A DNA stretch of 64,000 nucleotides from Burkholderia arboris (lineage in GTDB: Bacteria > Pseudomonadota > Gammaproteobacteria > Burkholderiales > Burkholderiaceae): NCBI RefSeq assembly GCF_902499125.1, contig NZ_CABVPX010000028.1:37458-101457 (forward strand), written 5' to 3'. Position 1 is the first letter of the stretch. Each line of letters starts with the position of its first letter. The notes below the pieces were generated by a model. It did not search any database. It was given only the letters and a program-made list of their open reading frames with translations, and had not been told where the DNA came from. Of the stretch, positions 15,965 to 25,452 are shown piece after piece. The translations under genes were made by a program, and so were the position numbers.

Positions 15965-18900
15965 TCACAGAAGCACCGCTTGCGCTGCCCCCAGCGTCAC
16001 GACCACGCTGTGGCGCCGACCGTCGTCCACGAGCCGCACCGCCGCTTCGCCGGCGGCGAGCCGCACGCCATCGACCACGAGGCGGGCGACGCCGCCGCTG
16101 GCGCCGCCCGGATTTTCGACGACGATGTCGTAGTGCGACGCGCCGTGACGCAGCGTGGCCCTGAAACCCGGCCAGGATCGCGGGATGCACGGCTGAATCG
16201 ACAGCATGTCGCCATGCCTGCGCAGGCCGAGCAGCCCTTCGACGCCCGCACGATACAGCCAGCCCGCCGAGCCGGTGTACCAGGTCCATCCGCCCCGGCC
16301 GATATGCGGCGCGACGGAATAGACGTCGGCCGCGACCACGTACGGCTCGACCCGATAACGATTCGCGCCGCTGCGCGTGCGGCTGCGATTGACCGGATTG
16401 AGCAGCGCGAACAGATTCGCGGCGCGATCGCCGTCGCCCATTTGCGCGAACGCGAGCACCGACCACGTGGCCGCATGCGTGTACTGGCCGCCGTTCTCCC
16501 GAATGCCCGGCGGATAGCCCTTGATATAACCGGGATCGACCTGCGAATGATCGAACGGTGGAGCGAACAGCAGGGCCAGGCCATCGTCGCGGCGGATCAA
16601 CTGCGCTTCCAGCGCGTCCATTGCCCGAGCGGCGCGCATCGGGTCCGCCGCGCGCGACAGCACGCTCCACGACTGCGCGATCGCGTCGATCGAGCATTCG
16701 GCGTTGCCGGCCGAGCCGAGCGGCGTACCGTCGTCGAAGTAGCCGCGCCGATACCACTCACCGTCCCATCCCGCATCGGCGAGCGCATCGCGCAACGCGC
16801 CGGCGCGCGTCGACCAACGCACAGCCAGTTGGCTCGAACCGCGCGCCGTGGCGAGCGGGACGAACGCCGTGAGCGTCGCATGCAGGAACCACCCGAGCCA
16901 GACACTTTCGCCCCGTCCGGCCTCGCCGACCCTGTTCATGCCGTCGTTCCAGTCGCCCGTGCCGATCAGAGGCAGATCATGCTCGCCGAAATGCGCCAGA
17001 CAGGACTCCAGCCCGCGCACGCAATGCTCGAACAGCGACGCGCTCGTCTCTGAGATGCGCGGGATGAAGAACGCGTCCTGCTCGTCGGCGGCCAGCGGTC
17101 GTCCGTCGATGAACGGGATCGATACATCGAGAATCGCGCGGTCGCCGCTGACGTCGACGTAGTGCGCGACCGCATGGGCGAGCCAGACGCGATCGTCAGA
17201 GATTCGCGTGCGTACGCCGCTGCCGCTTTCCGGCAGCCACCAGTGCTGCATGTCGCCCTCCGGAAACTGGCGCGCCGCCGCCCGCAGCAAATGCTCGCGC
17301 GTCAGGGCCGGGCGGACGGCCGCGAGCGCCATACCGTCCTGCAGCTGGTCGCGAAAACCGTACGCGCCGCTCGCCTGATAGAAGCCTGCACGCGCCCAGA
17401 TCCGGCACGACAGCGTCTGGTACAACAGCCAGCGGTTCAGCATCAGGTCCATCGCGCGATCAGGCGTTTCGACCTGAACGGCGCCGAGCGTCTCGTCCCA
17501 GAACGCCGTCACGGCGGCGAATATCGTGTCGAGATCCGCCTGACGGTAATGCGCGATCAACTGTCGTGCCGTTGCCGCATCGGCACCTTCGCCGAGCAGC
17601 AAGACGATTTCGACGCTGCCGCCGGGTTCGAGATCGACCGTGGTCTGCAACGCGGCACACGGGTCGAGCCCGGCGCCGACGCGGCCCGACAACGGCGACG
17701 CGCCGGCCCTGCCCGGAAAACCGGCGGGATCGCTCAGGACGCCATTGCGGCCGATGAACTCGCGCCGGTCCGCGCTCCACGAGGTTTGCAGGCCGCATAA
17801 ATCGGCGAACGCCACCCTGCCGCGATACACCTGACTCCAGTCGTTTCGGGCAAACAGCGCGCCGGTCGGCTGATCGATCTCGCTCGCGGTGTGCGGCGCC
17901 GCGACGGTGCGCGACGCACCCAGCGCCCACTCCGCATAGGTTGCGACGGACAGCCGGCGAGTCCGGTCGGACAGGTTGCGCAAGGTCAGGCGGGAAATCT
18001 TGACAGGATCGGCCAGGGGCACGAACTGCAGCAACTCGACGGCGACGTCGGCGGCGGAATGCGCAAACCGGCTGTAGCCCTGGCCATGACTCGCCACGAA
18101 AGCGGTCGCGCCCGGCGCGTCGTCGCCGATCGAGGCCGCTTGCGGCCCCCAGCGCACGCCAGTCTCGTCGTCGCGGATGTAGAACACTTCGCTCGGCGGA
18201 TCGGTGACCGGGTCGTTCGACCACGGCGTCAGCGGATGCTCGCGGCTGTTCGTCACCCAGGTATAGCCGCCCCCCTCCGCCGACGTCAGGAAGCCGCACG
18301 AGGGATTCGCGACGACGTTGACCCACGGCATCGGCGTGCATTGACCGGGCTGCAGGATCACGACGTATTCGCGGCCGCCACGCGCGAAACCGCCGATTCC
18401 GTTGAAGTACTCGAGACCGGCGCCGGCCTGCGCGCCCTTCGGCGGCGCAATCGTGGGCGGCGGCAGCGGCGCGCGCGCGGGATCCGGTCGCGTGGGCAGC
18501 GGTGAACCCGCGAGGCGCCGCAACTGGTCCACCAGCCGGCCGTTGCGCGCGGCGAGCACGGCGCGCGCGACCGCCGGAAACAGCGCGCGCGCCGCTGCCG
18601 CCATCAGATCCTCGCGCAGCACGAAAATACTGCCGCGCCCGGCTTCGTCCGGCTGCTGCCGGGTCCGCACCAGCCCCTCGAGCGCCGCCTGCAAATCCTG
18701 CACGTACGACGCCGCGCGCTCGTTGATGATGACCAGATCGACCTCGAGCCGCTTCATCCGCCAGTACTCGTGCGCGCGGATCAGCTGCCGCACCATCGCG
18801 ATGTGCTCGATGTCGTCGATCCGCACCAGCAGGATCGGCAGATCGCCCGATACGCCATGGGTCCATAGCGGCGCCGCGCCCACGCCGCCCGCCGCGGACA

Positions 18901-21900
18901 CCGCCGCCGCATGGCGTATCAGCGCGGCGGACCCCGGCCGCATCGACGCATCGCTGTAGAGCATGTATCCGGCCAGTTGCTGGAACAACGCGGCCTCGTC
19001 GAGGCTCACCGCGCTATGCCGCAGCTGCACCTGCGCCTGGGTCCACGCGAGCATCGCCGCCCGCGCGAACGATTCGCCGTCGCGATGCTTGTCGACCAGG
19101 TCGAGCAGCTGCGCGCGCGAATCCGCGACGATGGTCCAATAGACGATGCTCGCCTTCGCGCCCGGCTCGATGCGCAGCCGCTGCCGCAGCGTGAACGCCG
19201 CGTCCAGTACCGCGCCTTCGCAAGCGCCCAGCGCACGCTGTTCGGTCAGCGCAAGCGGCAGGCGAACGCTGCGCCCGCGTCCGATGACGCGCAATCGATC
19301 GGTGTCGAATTCTTCCGCGCCGACGGTTTCGCCGGAGGTCACGGCCAGATGCGCGGCCCAAACTTCCGCCTCGTTCGGCGCGCGCTTGCGCCGCGTCGCC
19401 AGAATCGCGCCGGACGCCGGCACGTACTCGGTTTCAATGAACAGTTTCGAGAATGCGGGATGGGCATGATCGGCGGCGGGCGGAGCGAGCACGATTTCCG
19501 CGTAGGACGTGAATTCGATCACGCGTGGCCGGGAGCCGGTATTGGCCACCGACACCCGCCGCACTTCCGCATCGTCCTCGGCAGATACCACTACCTCAAG
19601 CGACGTCGTCAAGGTGCCGTCGCGGCGCACGAACTCGGCGCGATCTTCGGTGAACGTCACTTCGTAGCTGTCCGGCACCACGCCGGTGGGTTGCCACGTG
19701 GCCGACCAGACCTCGCCGCTCTCGGCGTCGCGCAGATACAGATAGCTACCCCAATCGTCGCGCGTCGCGTCTTCCCGCCAGCGCGTGACGGCCAGATCGT
19801 CGCGGCGGCTGTAGCCGGAGCCTGCGGCCGTGAGCATCACGGCGTAGCGGCCGTTGGACAGCAGATGCGTGACGGGCGCGGGATCGTCCGCCGACAGCAG
19901 GCGCCGTGCAACGCCGGCGTCGACGCCATGCATCCTGCCGGCGGGGCTCGCGTCGATCCGCGGCCGCCCTGCCGCGACCCGGCCCGGCACCCGTTCCTGC
20001 AACAGCAGCTCGGTGGCGCGCACGGCCGGCTCGCCATGGAAGAAGGCGCGAATGCGCCCGCCCAGCAGTGCATTGGCGATCGACACGATCGACATGCCCT
20101 GGTGATGCGCCATGAATGCCCGCACGATCGCAACTGGCATGCCTTCCGGCACGCGCGCGGGCGTGTAGTCGAGCGCTTCGTAGAAGCCGAAGCGCCCGCA
20201 CGCGCCGGCTGCACGCAACCGCTCGAAGTTGCGCGCGGCGGCGTCCGGCGCGACCATCGCCGCGAGCGCGGTCGCATAGGGCGCGACCACCAGGTTCTGG
20301 TCGAGATCGCGCTTGAGCCCCAACTCCGGCACGCCGAAGCTCGAATACTGATAGGTCAGCTCGATGTCGCGCGTGTTGTACGCCGATTCGGACATGCCCC
20401 ACGGCAGGCGCAGCCCGTCGCCGTAGGCGATCTGGCGACGCACCACCAGCTGATTGGTGCGCGCGAGCAGGCTGCTGTCCGGCGCACGCATCACGAGCGA
20501 CGGCATCAGGTATTCGAACATCGATCCCGACCACGAGATCAGCGCCGCGCCGTGCCCGATCGGCGTCGCCAGGCGGCCGAGCCGGAACCAGTGCCGCGCC
20601 GGGACATCACCCTTCGCGATCGCGACGAAACTCGCGAGGCGCGCCTCCGATGCCAGCAGATCGTAGTTGCCCGGATCGAGCCGTCCGTCGGCCACCGCGT
20701 AACCGATCGACAGCAGATTGCGCACCGGGTCGAGCAGAAAGCCGAACTCCATCGCATAGGCCATCTGCAACGCGGTATCGGCCAGCGCATGCAGGCGCTT
20801 GTTCAGCACGTCCGCTTCGTCCGGCGTGCGCGTCGCGTCGCGGCAATGCCCCTGCACCGCGTGCTCCAGCGCCTGCGCCCAAAACAGCACGTCGTCGACG
20901 TCGCCGCCCCGCACCCCGCCGACCTCGTCCGTCAGCGCGCGCGCGACATCGGCGACCGTCGCGGTGAGGATCGTGATCCCGGACCATTCCGGCGCGGCGG
21001 GGCCGTCCGGGGCGCCGACTTCCCGGGCCGGCGCGGCGAGCGTCTCATCCAGCTCGGTCGCGGCCCGCTCGAATTCGCCGTGCAAGGTCGTCCGGGCATC
21101 GCCATCGCGGCACACTGCCTTGCGCAACAGCGCGAGCGTGTCACCGATCCCTTCGTACGCGGCCTGCCACCCCACACCGGCGGGCTGATTCGCCCAGGCC
21201 CGGCAACCGTTGCCGAGGGCGATCAGGTGGCCGGCAAGATTGCCGCTGTCGACCGACGACACGTACTTCGGCTCGAGGGGCCGCAGGTCGCGCGTGTCGT
21301 ACCAGTTATAAAAGTGGCCGCGATAGCGTGACATCAGCCGCATCGTCGCGACGGTCGCCTCCAGCCGCGACACCGCGTCCAGCGTACCGAGCCAGCCAAA
21401 CTCGCGGGCGCTGACGGCGGACAGCAGGTACAACCCGATGTTGGTGGGCGAAGTCCGGTGCGCGACGACGGGCTTCGGGTCCTCCTGGAAATTGTCCAGC
21501 GGCAGCATCTGATCGTCCGCCGTCACGAACGTCTCGAAAAAACGCCAGGTCAGGCGCGCGTCGCGCCGCAGTTGACGCGCATCGTGCGGAGTCACCGCCA
21601 GCTCGCCCGCCGACCGTGGTGCGCGGCTCAGCCAATACGCGATCACCGGCGCGGCAAGCCAGACGAGTACGAACGGCACGGCCAGCCAGCCCGTATGACG
21701 ATCGAAGCGCCAGCCCGCCATCAGGCTGGCAGCCGCGACAAGCAGCGCGAGCGTCACGCCGCCGCGCATTTGCAGATAGGTGGGCGCGAGGGTCCGCCGG
21801 TCGCGCGCACCCGCTGCGGCCGCCGTGGTCCATTCGAGCAGATGGCGACGGCTGATCGCCACACGAAACAGCGTACGCGCGATCGCGTCGCCCATCGACC

Positions 21901-24610
21901 ACGCCTGCTGCGGCAACATGACGATCGACAGGCCGAACCGCGTCAACGCGAACCGCAACTCCATCGACCATGCATGGAGCACGCTGCGCGTGGTCATCTT
22001 CACGTGCGTGCGCCGCCAGCGCGGCACCAGCCCGCTCAATACAGGCAACAGGAACGGCAGCGCGATCGTCACCAGCACGAAGGCGCTCCAGGCGAGCGAT
22101 ACGGGGAGCGGCAGCATCCATCCGGCCAGTAGCGCGACCAGCATGGCGGGCGCCGTGAGTGTGCGGCGCAGGTTGTCCAGCATCTTCCAGCGGCCGACCG
22201 CCGTCAACGGTTCGTGGCCGAACAGCAACCAGGGCAGGAGCTGCCAGTCGCCGCGCGCCCATCGGTGCAGGCGGCTCGCGGCGACGTCGTAGCGGGACGG
22301 CGACGCTTCGACAACCTCGATATCCGACGCCAGTCCGGCCCGCGCGAAAATACCTTCGAACAGATCGTGACTGAGCACCGCGTTCTCCGGCACGCGACCG
22401 GCGAGCACCGCCTCGAACGCATCGACGTCGTAGATGCCCTTGCCCGCATAGGAGCCTTCGTCGAACAGATCCTGATAGACATCCGATACGGCCGACACGT
22501 AAGGATCGATGCCGTGCGCGCTCGACGACACGCGCTGGAACAGCGAACCCTCGTCGCCGCTCGCGAGCGACGACGTGACGCGCGGCTGAAGGACGCCGTA
22601 GCCGCCGACGATGCGCCGGCTTGCCGAATCGAATACCGGCCGGTTGAGCGGGTGCGCCATCTTGCCGACCAGGCGGCGCACGGTATCGCGCAGCAACCGC
22701 GTATCGGCATCGAGCGTGATCACGTAGCGCACGTCCGGCGGCACGTGCGGCGTCCGGCCGGCCGCCGCGATGAACGTCGTGTCCGATGCGCCGCGCAGCA
22801 ACCGGTTCAGCTCGTGCAGCTTGCCGCGCTTGCGCTCCCAGCCCATCCAGCACCGTTCGCCATCGTTCCATACGCGCTTGCGGTGCAGCAGCAGGAAGCG
22901 CTCGCCTTCGCCCGGCGCAGCCGGATAAAGGCGATTCAACCGGTCGATGCCCTCCGTCGCGGATGCCAGCAGCCCGTCGTCGCTGTCGGCGTGCGGCGTG
23001 GACGCGTCCATCCAGTCGGAGAGCAAAGCGAAGTAAAGCGCGCCGTTGGGGCTCGCCAGATGATGAATTTCCAGTTGCTCGATCTGCTCGTCGAGCACAG
23101 CTTCCGTCGTCAGCAGCACCGGCACGGCGACCATCGTGCGCAGGTCCGGCGGAATGCCGTCGAGCAATGCGAGGCCTGGCAGGATCTTCGCGCCGACATC
23201 GCGCATCACGCCGCGATTGACGAGCGCGACCGCGGCATCCAGCGCGGGTAGCAGGCCGGCGACGCCGAGCCGGATCAGCCACTGACCGGGCGGCTCGATG
23301 CAAGCGAGCCATGCCAGCATGCCCGTCAGCAGCAGCGCGGCAATCAGCCCGATTCGACCGAGATACCCGCCGAGGCCGGCGTGGCGGGTGAGGCGCCGCA
23401 ACCATAACGCAACGGGCGGCCGATAGCCGATCTCCGCTTCGAATGCGGCGCGGCCGTCCGCCAGCAGGTAGTAACCGGGGTCCGCCTCGCGGCCAGGCAT
23501 CGCGCCGGCGGCCGGCGCGTGGCTCGGCCCCTGTGCCGCGGCATCGGAGACGACGCGACGGGCAATCTCGAGCTCGCTGACGGGCGCGCCGCGGGCAAGC
23601 GCCTCAACCGCGTCGCGATACAGATTGCGCGTGGGGAAATCCATCTCCGCGAAACCCGGGTGGCTGCGCAGCACCTGATCGACCAGACTGATGCGCTCGA
23701 ACAACTCGGTCCAGTCCACCTCCGAAATCAGCCGCATGCTGGTGATCACGTTGCGCACGGTGAGGCTGGCGGCGCCCTGCTCGTGGTTGACGGAGGCGAC
23801 GATCTGGTCCGGCGTCGCGCCGCGCGCTGCCAGGTGCCGATGCAGCCACGCCAGTGCCGGCGCGACGGCCGGATCGGGATCGTGCAGCCGCTGGATCAAC
23901 TGCACCGCGAACGCATCGTGCGATACCACCTGCTCATAACGCGCGACGAGCGGCTCCGTCTCCGCCCGCGCCTGCCCGCGTTCGCCGAGCAGGCGATCCG
24001 CGAGCGCGTCGGCGTCGAGCCGCGCGCGCCGGTCGTCGATGATCTGATCCGCGAGCCGCCGCAGATTTTCGATCAGCACGATCCGCAGCGTGATCGCCAC
24101 CGCCCATAGTTCGCCGATCGTCAGCGGTTCCACGGCCTGATAGGCAAGCATGAAACGGCATAGCGCGTCGGGATCGAAACGGCTGTCGGTATGGGCGACG
24201 AAGGCCCAGTTGATCTCGAGCACGCGCGGATAACCGGCGAACGGGCCGTTGCCGAGCTTGGGCAGTTGGCGGTAATAACGCGGGGAGAGATCGTCCCGGA
24301 TCTGCCGCACCTGTTCCGCGACAAGATAGTAGTTGTCGAGCAGCCACTCCGCGGCAGGCATGATCTCTTCGCCGCGTGCGTCTGCGGCCGCCGTGTTCTG
24401 ATAGGCCTTCAGCAGATGATCCGCATTGTCTTTCAGCCGTGTGGCGAGCGACGGGCCCGAGATCACGCCAGGCAACACCTTCTGCGCGCGAGCCAGGCTG
24501 CCCGCATGCTGCGCCAGTCGCTCCTCGCCGAAGAACTCCTCGCGAATCGGCCGGGAATTGCTCCATGGCGATGTCCGGCGTCGCGACACACGCGCAACGT
24601 GAATCTTCAA
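15965..24610 (-). CDS. ndvB: cyclic beta-1,2-glucan synthase-like enzyme (NdvB/ChvB family)
   Basis: 2881 residues, the length expected for NdvB/ChvB, which polymerises and cyclises beta-1,2-glucan from UDP-glucose at the inner membrane. About 400 N-terminal residues precede membrane segments near 415-470, 800-850 and 930-980. Between them is a GT84-type transferase with ITLDADTR (about residue 627) and HRWARGDWQ (about 783). The C-terminal third is GH94-like, with the catalytic segment GTGDWNDGMN (about 2550). The start is TTG at 24610 with GGAGGA upstream. It lies 62 bp after a HicB-like gene and may share its transcript. Periplasmic glucans serve osmoadaptation; which product it makes here is not proved. 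Confidence 0.9.
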   Translation of the reverse strand: MKIHVARVSRRRTSPWSNSRPIREEFFGEERLAQHAGSLARAQKVLPGVISGPSLATRLKDNADHLLKAYQNTAAADARGEEIMPAAEWLLDNYYLVAEQVRQIRDDLSPRYYRQLPKLGNGPFAGYPRVLEINWAFVAHTDSRFDPDALCRFMLAYQAVEPLTIGELWAVAITLRIVLIENLRRLADQIIDDRRARLDADALADRLLGERGQARAETEPLVARYEQVVSHDAFAVQLIQRLHDPDPAVAPALAWLHRHLAARGATPDQIVASVNHEQGAASLTVRNVITSMRLISEVDWTELFERISLVDQVLRSHPGFAEMDFPTRNLYRDAVEALARGAPVSELEIARRVVSDAAAQGPSHAPAAGAMPGREADPGYYLLADGRAAFEAEIGYRPPVALWLRRLTRHAGLGGYLGRIGLIAALLLTGMLAWLACIEPPGQWLIRLGVAGLLPALDAAVALVNRGVMRDVGAKILPGLALLDGIPPDLRTMVAVPVLLTTEAVLDEQIEQLEIHHLASPNGALYFALLSDWMDASTPHADSDDGLLASATEGIDRLNRLYPAAPGEGERFLLLHRKRVWNDGERCWMGWERKRGKLHELNRLLRGASDTTFIAAAGRTPHVPPDVRYVITLDADTRLLRDTVRRLVGKMAHPLNRPVFDSASRRIVGGYGVLQPRVTSSLASGDEGSLFQRVSSSAHGIDPYVSAVSDVYQDLFDEGSYAGKGIYDVDAFEAVLAGRVPENAVLSHDLFEGIFARAGLASDIEVVEASPSRYDVAASRLHRWARGDWQLLPWLLFGHEPLTAVGRWKMLDNLRRTLTAPAMLVALLAGWMLPLPVSLAWSAFVLVTIALPFLLPVLSGLVPRWRRTHVKMTTRSVLHAWSMELRFALTRFGLSIVMLPQQAWSMGDAIARTLFRVAISRRHLLEWTTAAAAGARDRRTLAPTYLQMRGGVTLALLVAAASLMAGWRFDRHTGWLAVPFVLVWLAAPVIAYWLSRAPRSAGELAVTPHDARQLRRDARLTWRFFETFVTADDQMLPLDNFQEDPKPVVAHRTSPTNIGLYLLSAVSAREFGWLGTLDAVSRLEATVATMRLMSRYRGHFYNWYDTRDLRPLEPKYVSSVDSGNLAGHLIALGNGCRAWANQPAGVGWQAAYEGIGDTLALLRKAVCRDGDARTTLHGEFERAATELDETLAAPAREVGAPDGPAAPEWSGITILTATVADVARALTDEVGGVRGGDVDDVLFWAQALEHAVQGHCRDATRTPDEADVLNKRLHALADTALQMAYAMEFGFLLDPVRNLLSIGYAVADGRLDPGNYDLLASEARLASFVAIAKGDVPARHWFRLGRLATPIGHGAALISWSGSMFEYLMPSLVMRAPDSSLLARTNQLVVRRQIAYGDGLRLPWGMSESAYNTRDIELTYQYSSFGVPELGLKRDLDQNLVVAPYATALAAMVAPDAAARNFERLRAAGACGRFGFYEALDYTPARVPEGMPVAIVRAFMAHHQGMSIVSIANALLGGRIRAFFHGEPAVRATELLLQERVPGRVAAGRPRIDASPAGRMHGVDAGVARRLLSADDPAPVTHLLSNGRYAVMLTAAGSGYSRRDDLAVTRWREDATRDDWGSYLYLRDAESGEVWSATWQPTGVVPDSYEVTFTEDRAEFVRRDGTLTTSLEVVVSAEDDAEVRRVSVANTGSRPRVIEFTSYAEIVLAPPAADHAHPAFSKLFIETEYVPASGAILATRRKRAPNEAEVWAAHLAVTSGETVGAEEFDTDRLRVIGRGRSVRLPLALTEQRALGACEGAVLDAAFTLRQRLRIEPGAKASIVYWTIVADSRAQLLDLVDKHRDGESFARAAMLAWTQAQVQLRHSAVSLDEAALFQQLAGYMLYSDASMRPGSAALIRHAAAVSAAGGVGAAPLWTHGVSGDLPILLVRIDDIEHIAMVRQLIRAHEYWRMKRLEVDLVIINERAASYVQDLQAALEGLVRTRQQPDEAGRGSIFVLREDLMAAAARALFPAVARAVLAARNGRLVDQLRRLAGSPLPTRPDPARAPLPPPTIAPPKGAQAGAGLEYFNGIGGFARGGREYVVILQPGQCTPMPWVNVVANPSCGFLTSAEGGGYTWVTNSREHPLTPWSNDPVTDPPSEVFYIRDDETGVRWGPQAASIGDDAPGATAFVASHGQGYSRFAHSAADVAVELLQFVPLADPVKISRLTLRNLSDRTRRLSVATYAEWALGASRTVAAPHTASEIDQPTGALFARNDWSQVYRGRVAFADLCGLQTSWSADRREFIGRNGVLSDPAGFPGRAGASPLSGRVGAGLDPCAALQTTVDLEPGGSVEIVLLLGEGADAATARQLIAHYRQADLDTIFAAVTAFWDETLGAVQVETPDRAMDLMLNRWLLYQTLSCRIWARAGFYQASGAYGFRDQLQDGMALAAVRPALTREHLLRAAARQFPEGDMQHWWLPESGSGVRTRISDDRVWLAHAVAHYVDVSGDRAILDVSIPFIDGRPLAADEQDAFFIPRISETSASLFEHCVRGLESCLAHFGEHDLPLIGTGDWNDGMNRVGEAGRGESVWLGWFLHATLTAFVPLATARGSSQLAVRWSTRAGALRDALADAGWDGEWYRRGYFDDGTPLGSAGNAECSIDAIAQSWSVLSRAADPMRAARAMDALEAQLIRRDDGLALLFAPPFDHSQVDPGYIKGYPPGIRENGGQYTHAATWSVLAFAQMGDGDRAANLFALLNPVNRSRTRSGANRYRVEPYVVAADVYSVAPHIGRGGWTWYTGSAGWLYRAGVEGLLGLRRHGDMLSIQPCIPRSWPGFRATLRHGASHYDIVVENPGGASGGVARLVVDGVRLAAGEAAVRLVDDGRRHSVVVTLGAAQAVLL

Positions 24611-24672
24611 GGCGCTTCCTCCCCCATCGCCGCACCATCCGCAGCGGCTTCATGCCCGGCACGCCCGGGCCG

Positions 24673-25125
24673 TCAGGCCGCTTCCGACAGCGATTTCGCG
24701 ATGGGTTCGCACCGCAACGCCCCGTGCTGCGCGGATCGGACGGCTGCGTTCTCGCACGCCAGCGACACGAAGGCATCGCGAGTCGTATGCAGCGCGTTCG
24801 CCGTCCGATCGATGTCGTGCACGATGCGCTTCGGCAAGCACAGCTCGATGCGCACGGAACTCGACGTCATCCGGCTCAGGTCGAGATCGATGAACCGCCA
24901 GATCCCGTCCCCGGCATCGACTTCCGACGCCTGCAATACCGATATGTCCGTGGTCGGTGGCGGAACGAGACGCGCGGAGCGGTCGTAGCGGGCCATGACC
25001 CGTTGCTCGGCGGCCGCTTGCAGCTCGCCATACGAGTCGCCCTCCACACCGACCTCGGGGAAATCCGGAAGCGCGCCGCGATAGCGGGGCTGCCCATGCT
25101 GCGTGATGTAGATCGGATATTTCAT
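24673..25125 (-). CDS. HicB-like protein
   Basis: 150 residues. The N-terminal part (MKYPIYITQHGQPRYRGALP then DFPEVGVEGDSYGELQAAA) has the HicB antitoxin pattern: a short strand, YxALPDFP, GDSYEEL and a helix. The C-terminal half (SVRIELCLPKRIVHDIDRTA) resembles a ribbon-helix-helix DNA-binding domain. No HicA toxin gene lies next to it, so it may be a stand-alone regulator. GGAG lies 6 nt before the ATG at 25125. It precedes the glucan synthase by 62 bp in the same direction. Confidence 0.7.
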   Translation of the reverse strand: MKYPIYITQHGQPRYRGALPDFPEVGVEGDSYGELQAAAEQRVMARYDRSARLVPPPTTDISVLQASEVDAGDGIWRFIDLDLSRMTSSSVRIELCLPKRIVHDIDRTANALHTTRDAFVSLACENAAVRSAQHGALRCEPIAKSLSEAA

Positions 25126-25159
25126 TAACGGCTCCCGGCTGAAGAACGTGACAAACGTC

Positions 25160-25202
25160 ATCGTGCATCGCGGAGGCTCGTCGAGTCGGTACGCTGAAGA
25201 AC
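25160..25202 (-). promoter_or_regulatory. weak candidate operator (site L)
   Basis: Minus strand: GTTCT TCAG CGTAC (25202 to 25189), followed by the site D/H flank CGACT, with CACGAT at 23 nt (25165 to 25160). Only one half-site matches and the spacing is off by one. Confidence 0.25.
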
Positions 25203-25303
25203 AGTCTCCGGGAAGCGTTTCGTGGTGCGCTGCACGTCGTTCACACACCGGATCGCCCGATATTTCGTTATCCGGTCACGCAAGCGCAGCGCGCGCGATC
25301 GAG

Positions 25304-25345
25304 GTACGGCACCGTACCGATCGGCATGGCGATAGGGCGCACGCT
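25304..25345 (+). promoter_or_regulatory. perfect dyad operator with -10-like hexamer (site I)
   Basis: GTACG GCAC CGTAC (25304-25317), inside a 6+6 dyad GGTACG/CGTACC, then 22 nt, then CACGCT (25340-25345). Predicted transcription start about 25352, 101 nt before the slipin gene. Confidence 0.6.
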
Positions 25346-25452
25346 CGCATCAGGGCCTCTGCCCCTGTTGCCAGAACGCCCCAGACGACCCGAGATGCAG
25401 TGCGCGTCATCGCTCATGCGCCAGGTTGTCGTCACCGAAACGGAGCGTCACC

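Noticed and set aside
18911..21331. 806-codon open frame on the plus strand inside the glucan synthase
   Set aside because: It is antisense to the glucan synthase, Arg/His-rich and has no ribosome binding site. High GC produces such long shadows.
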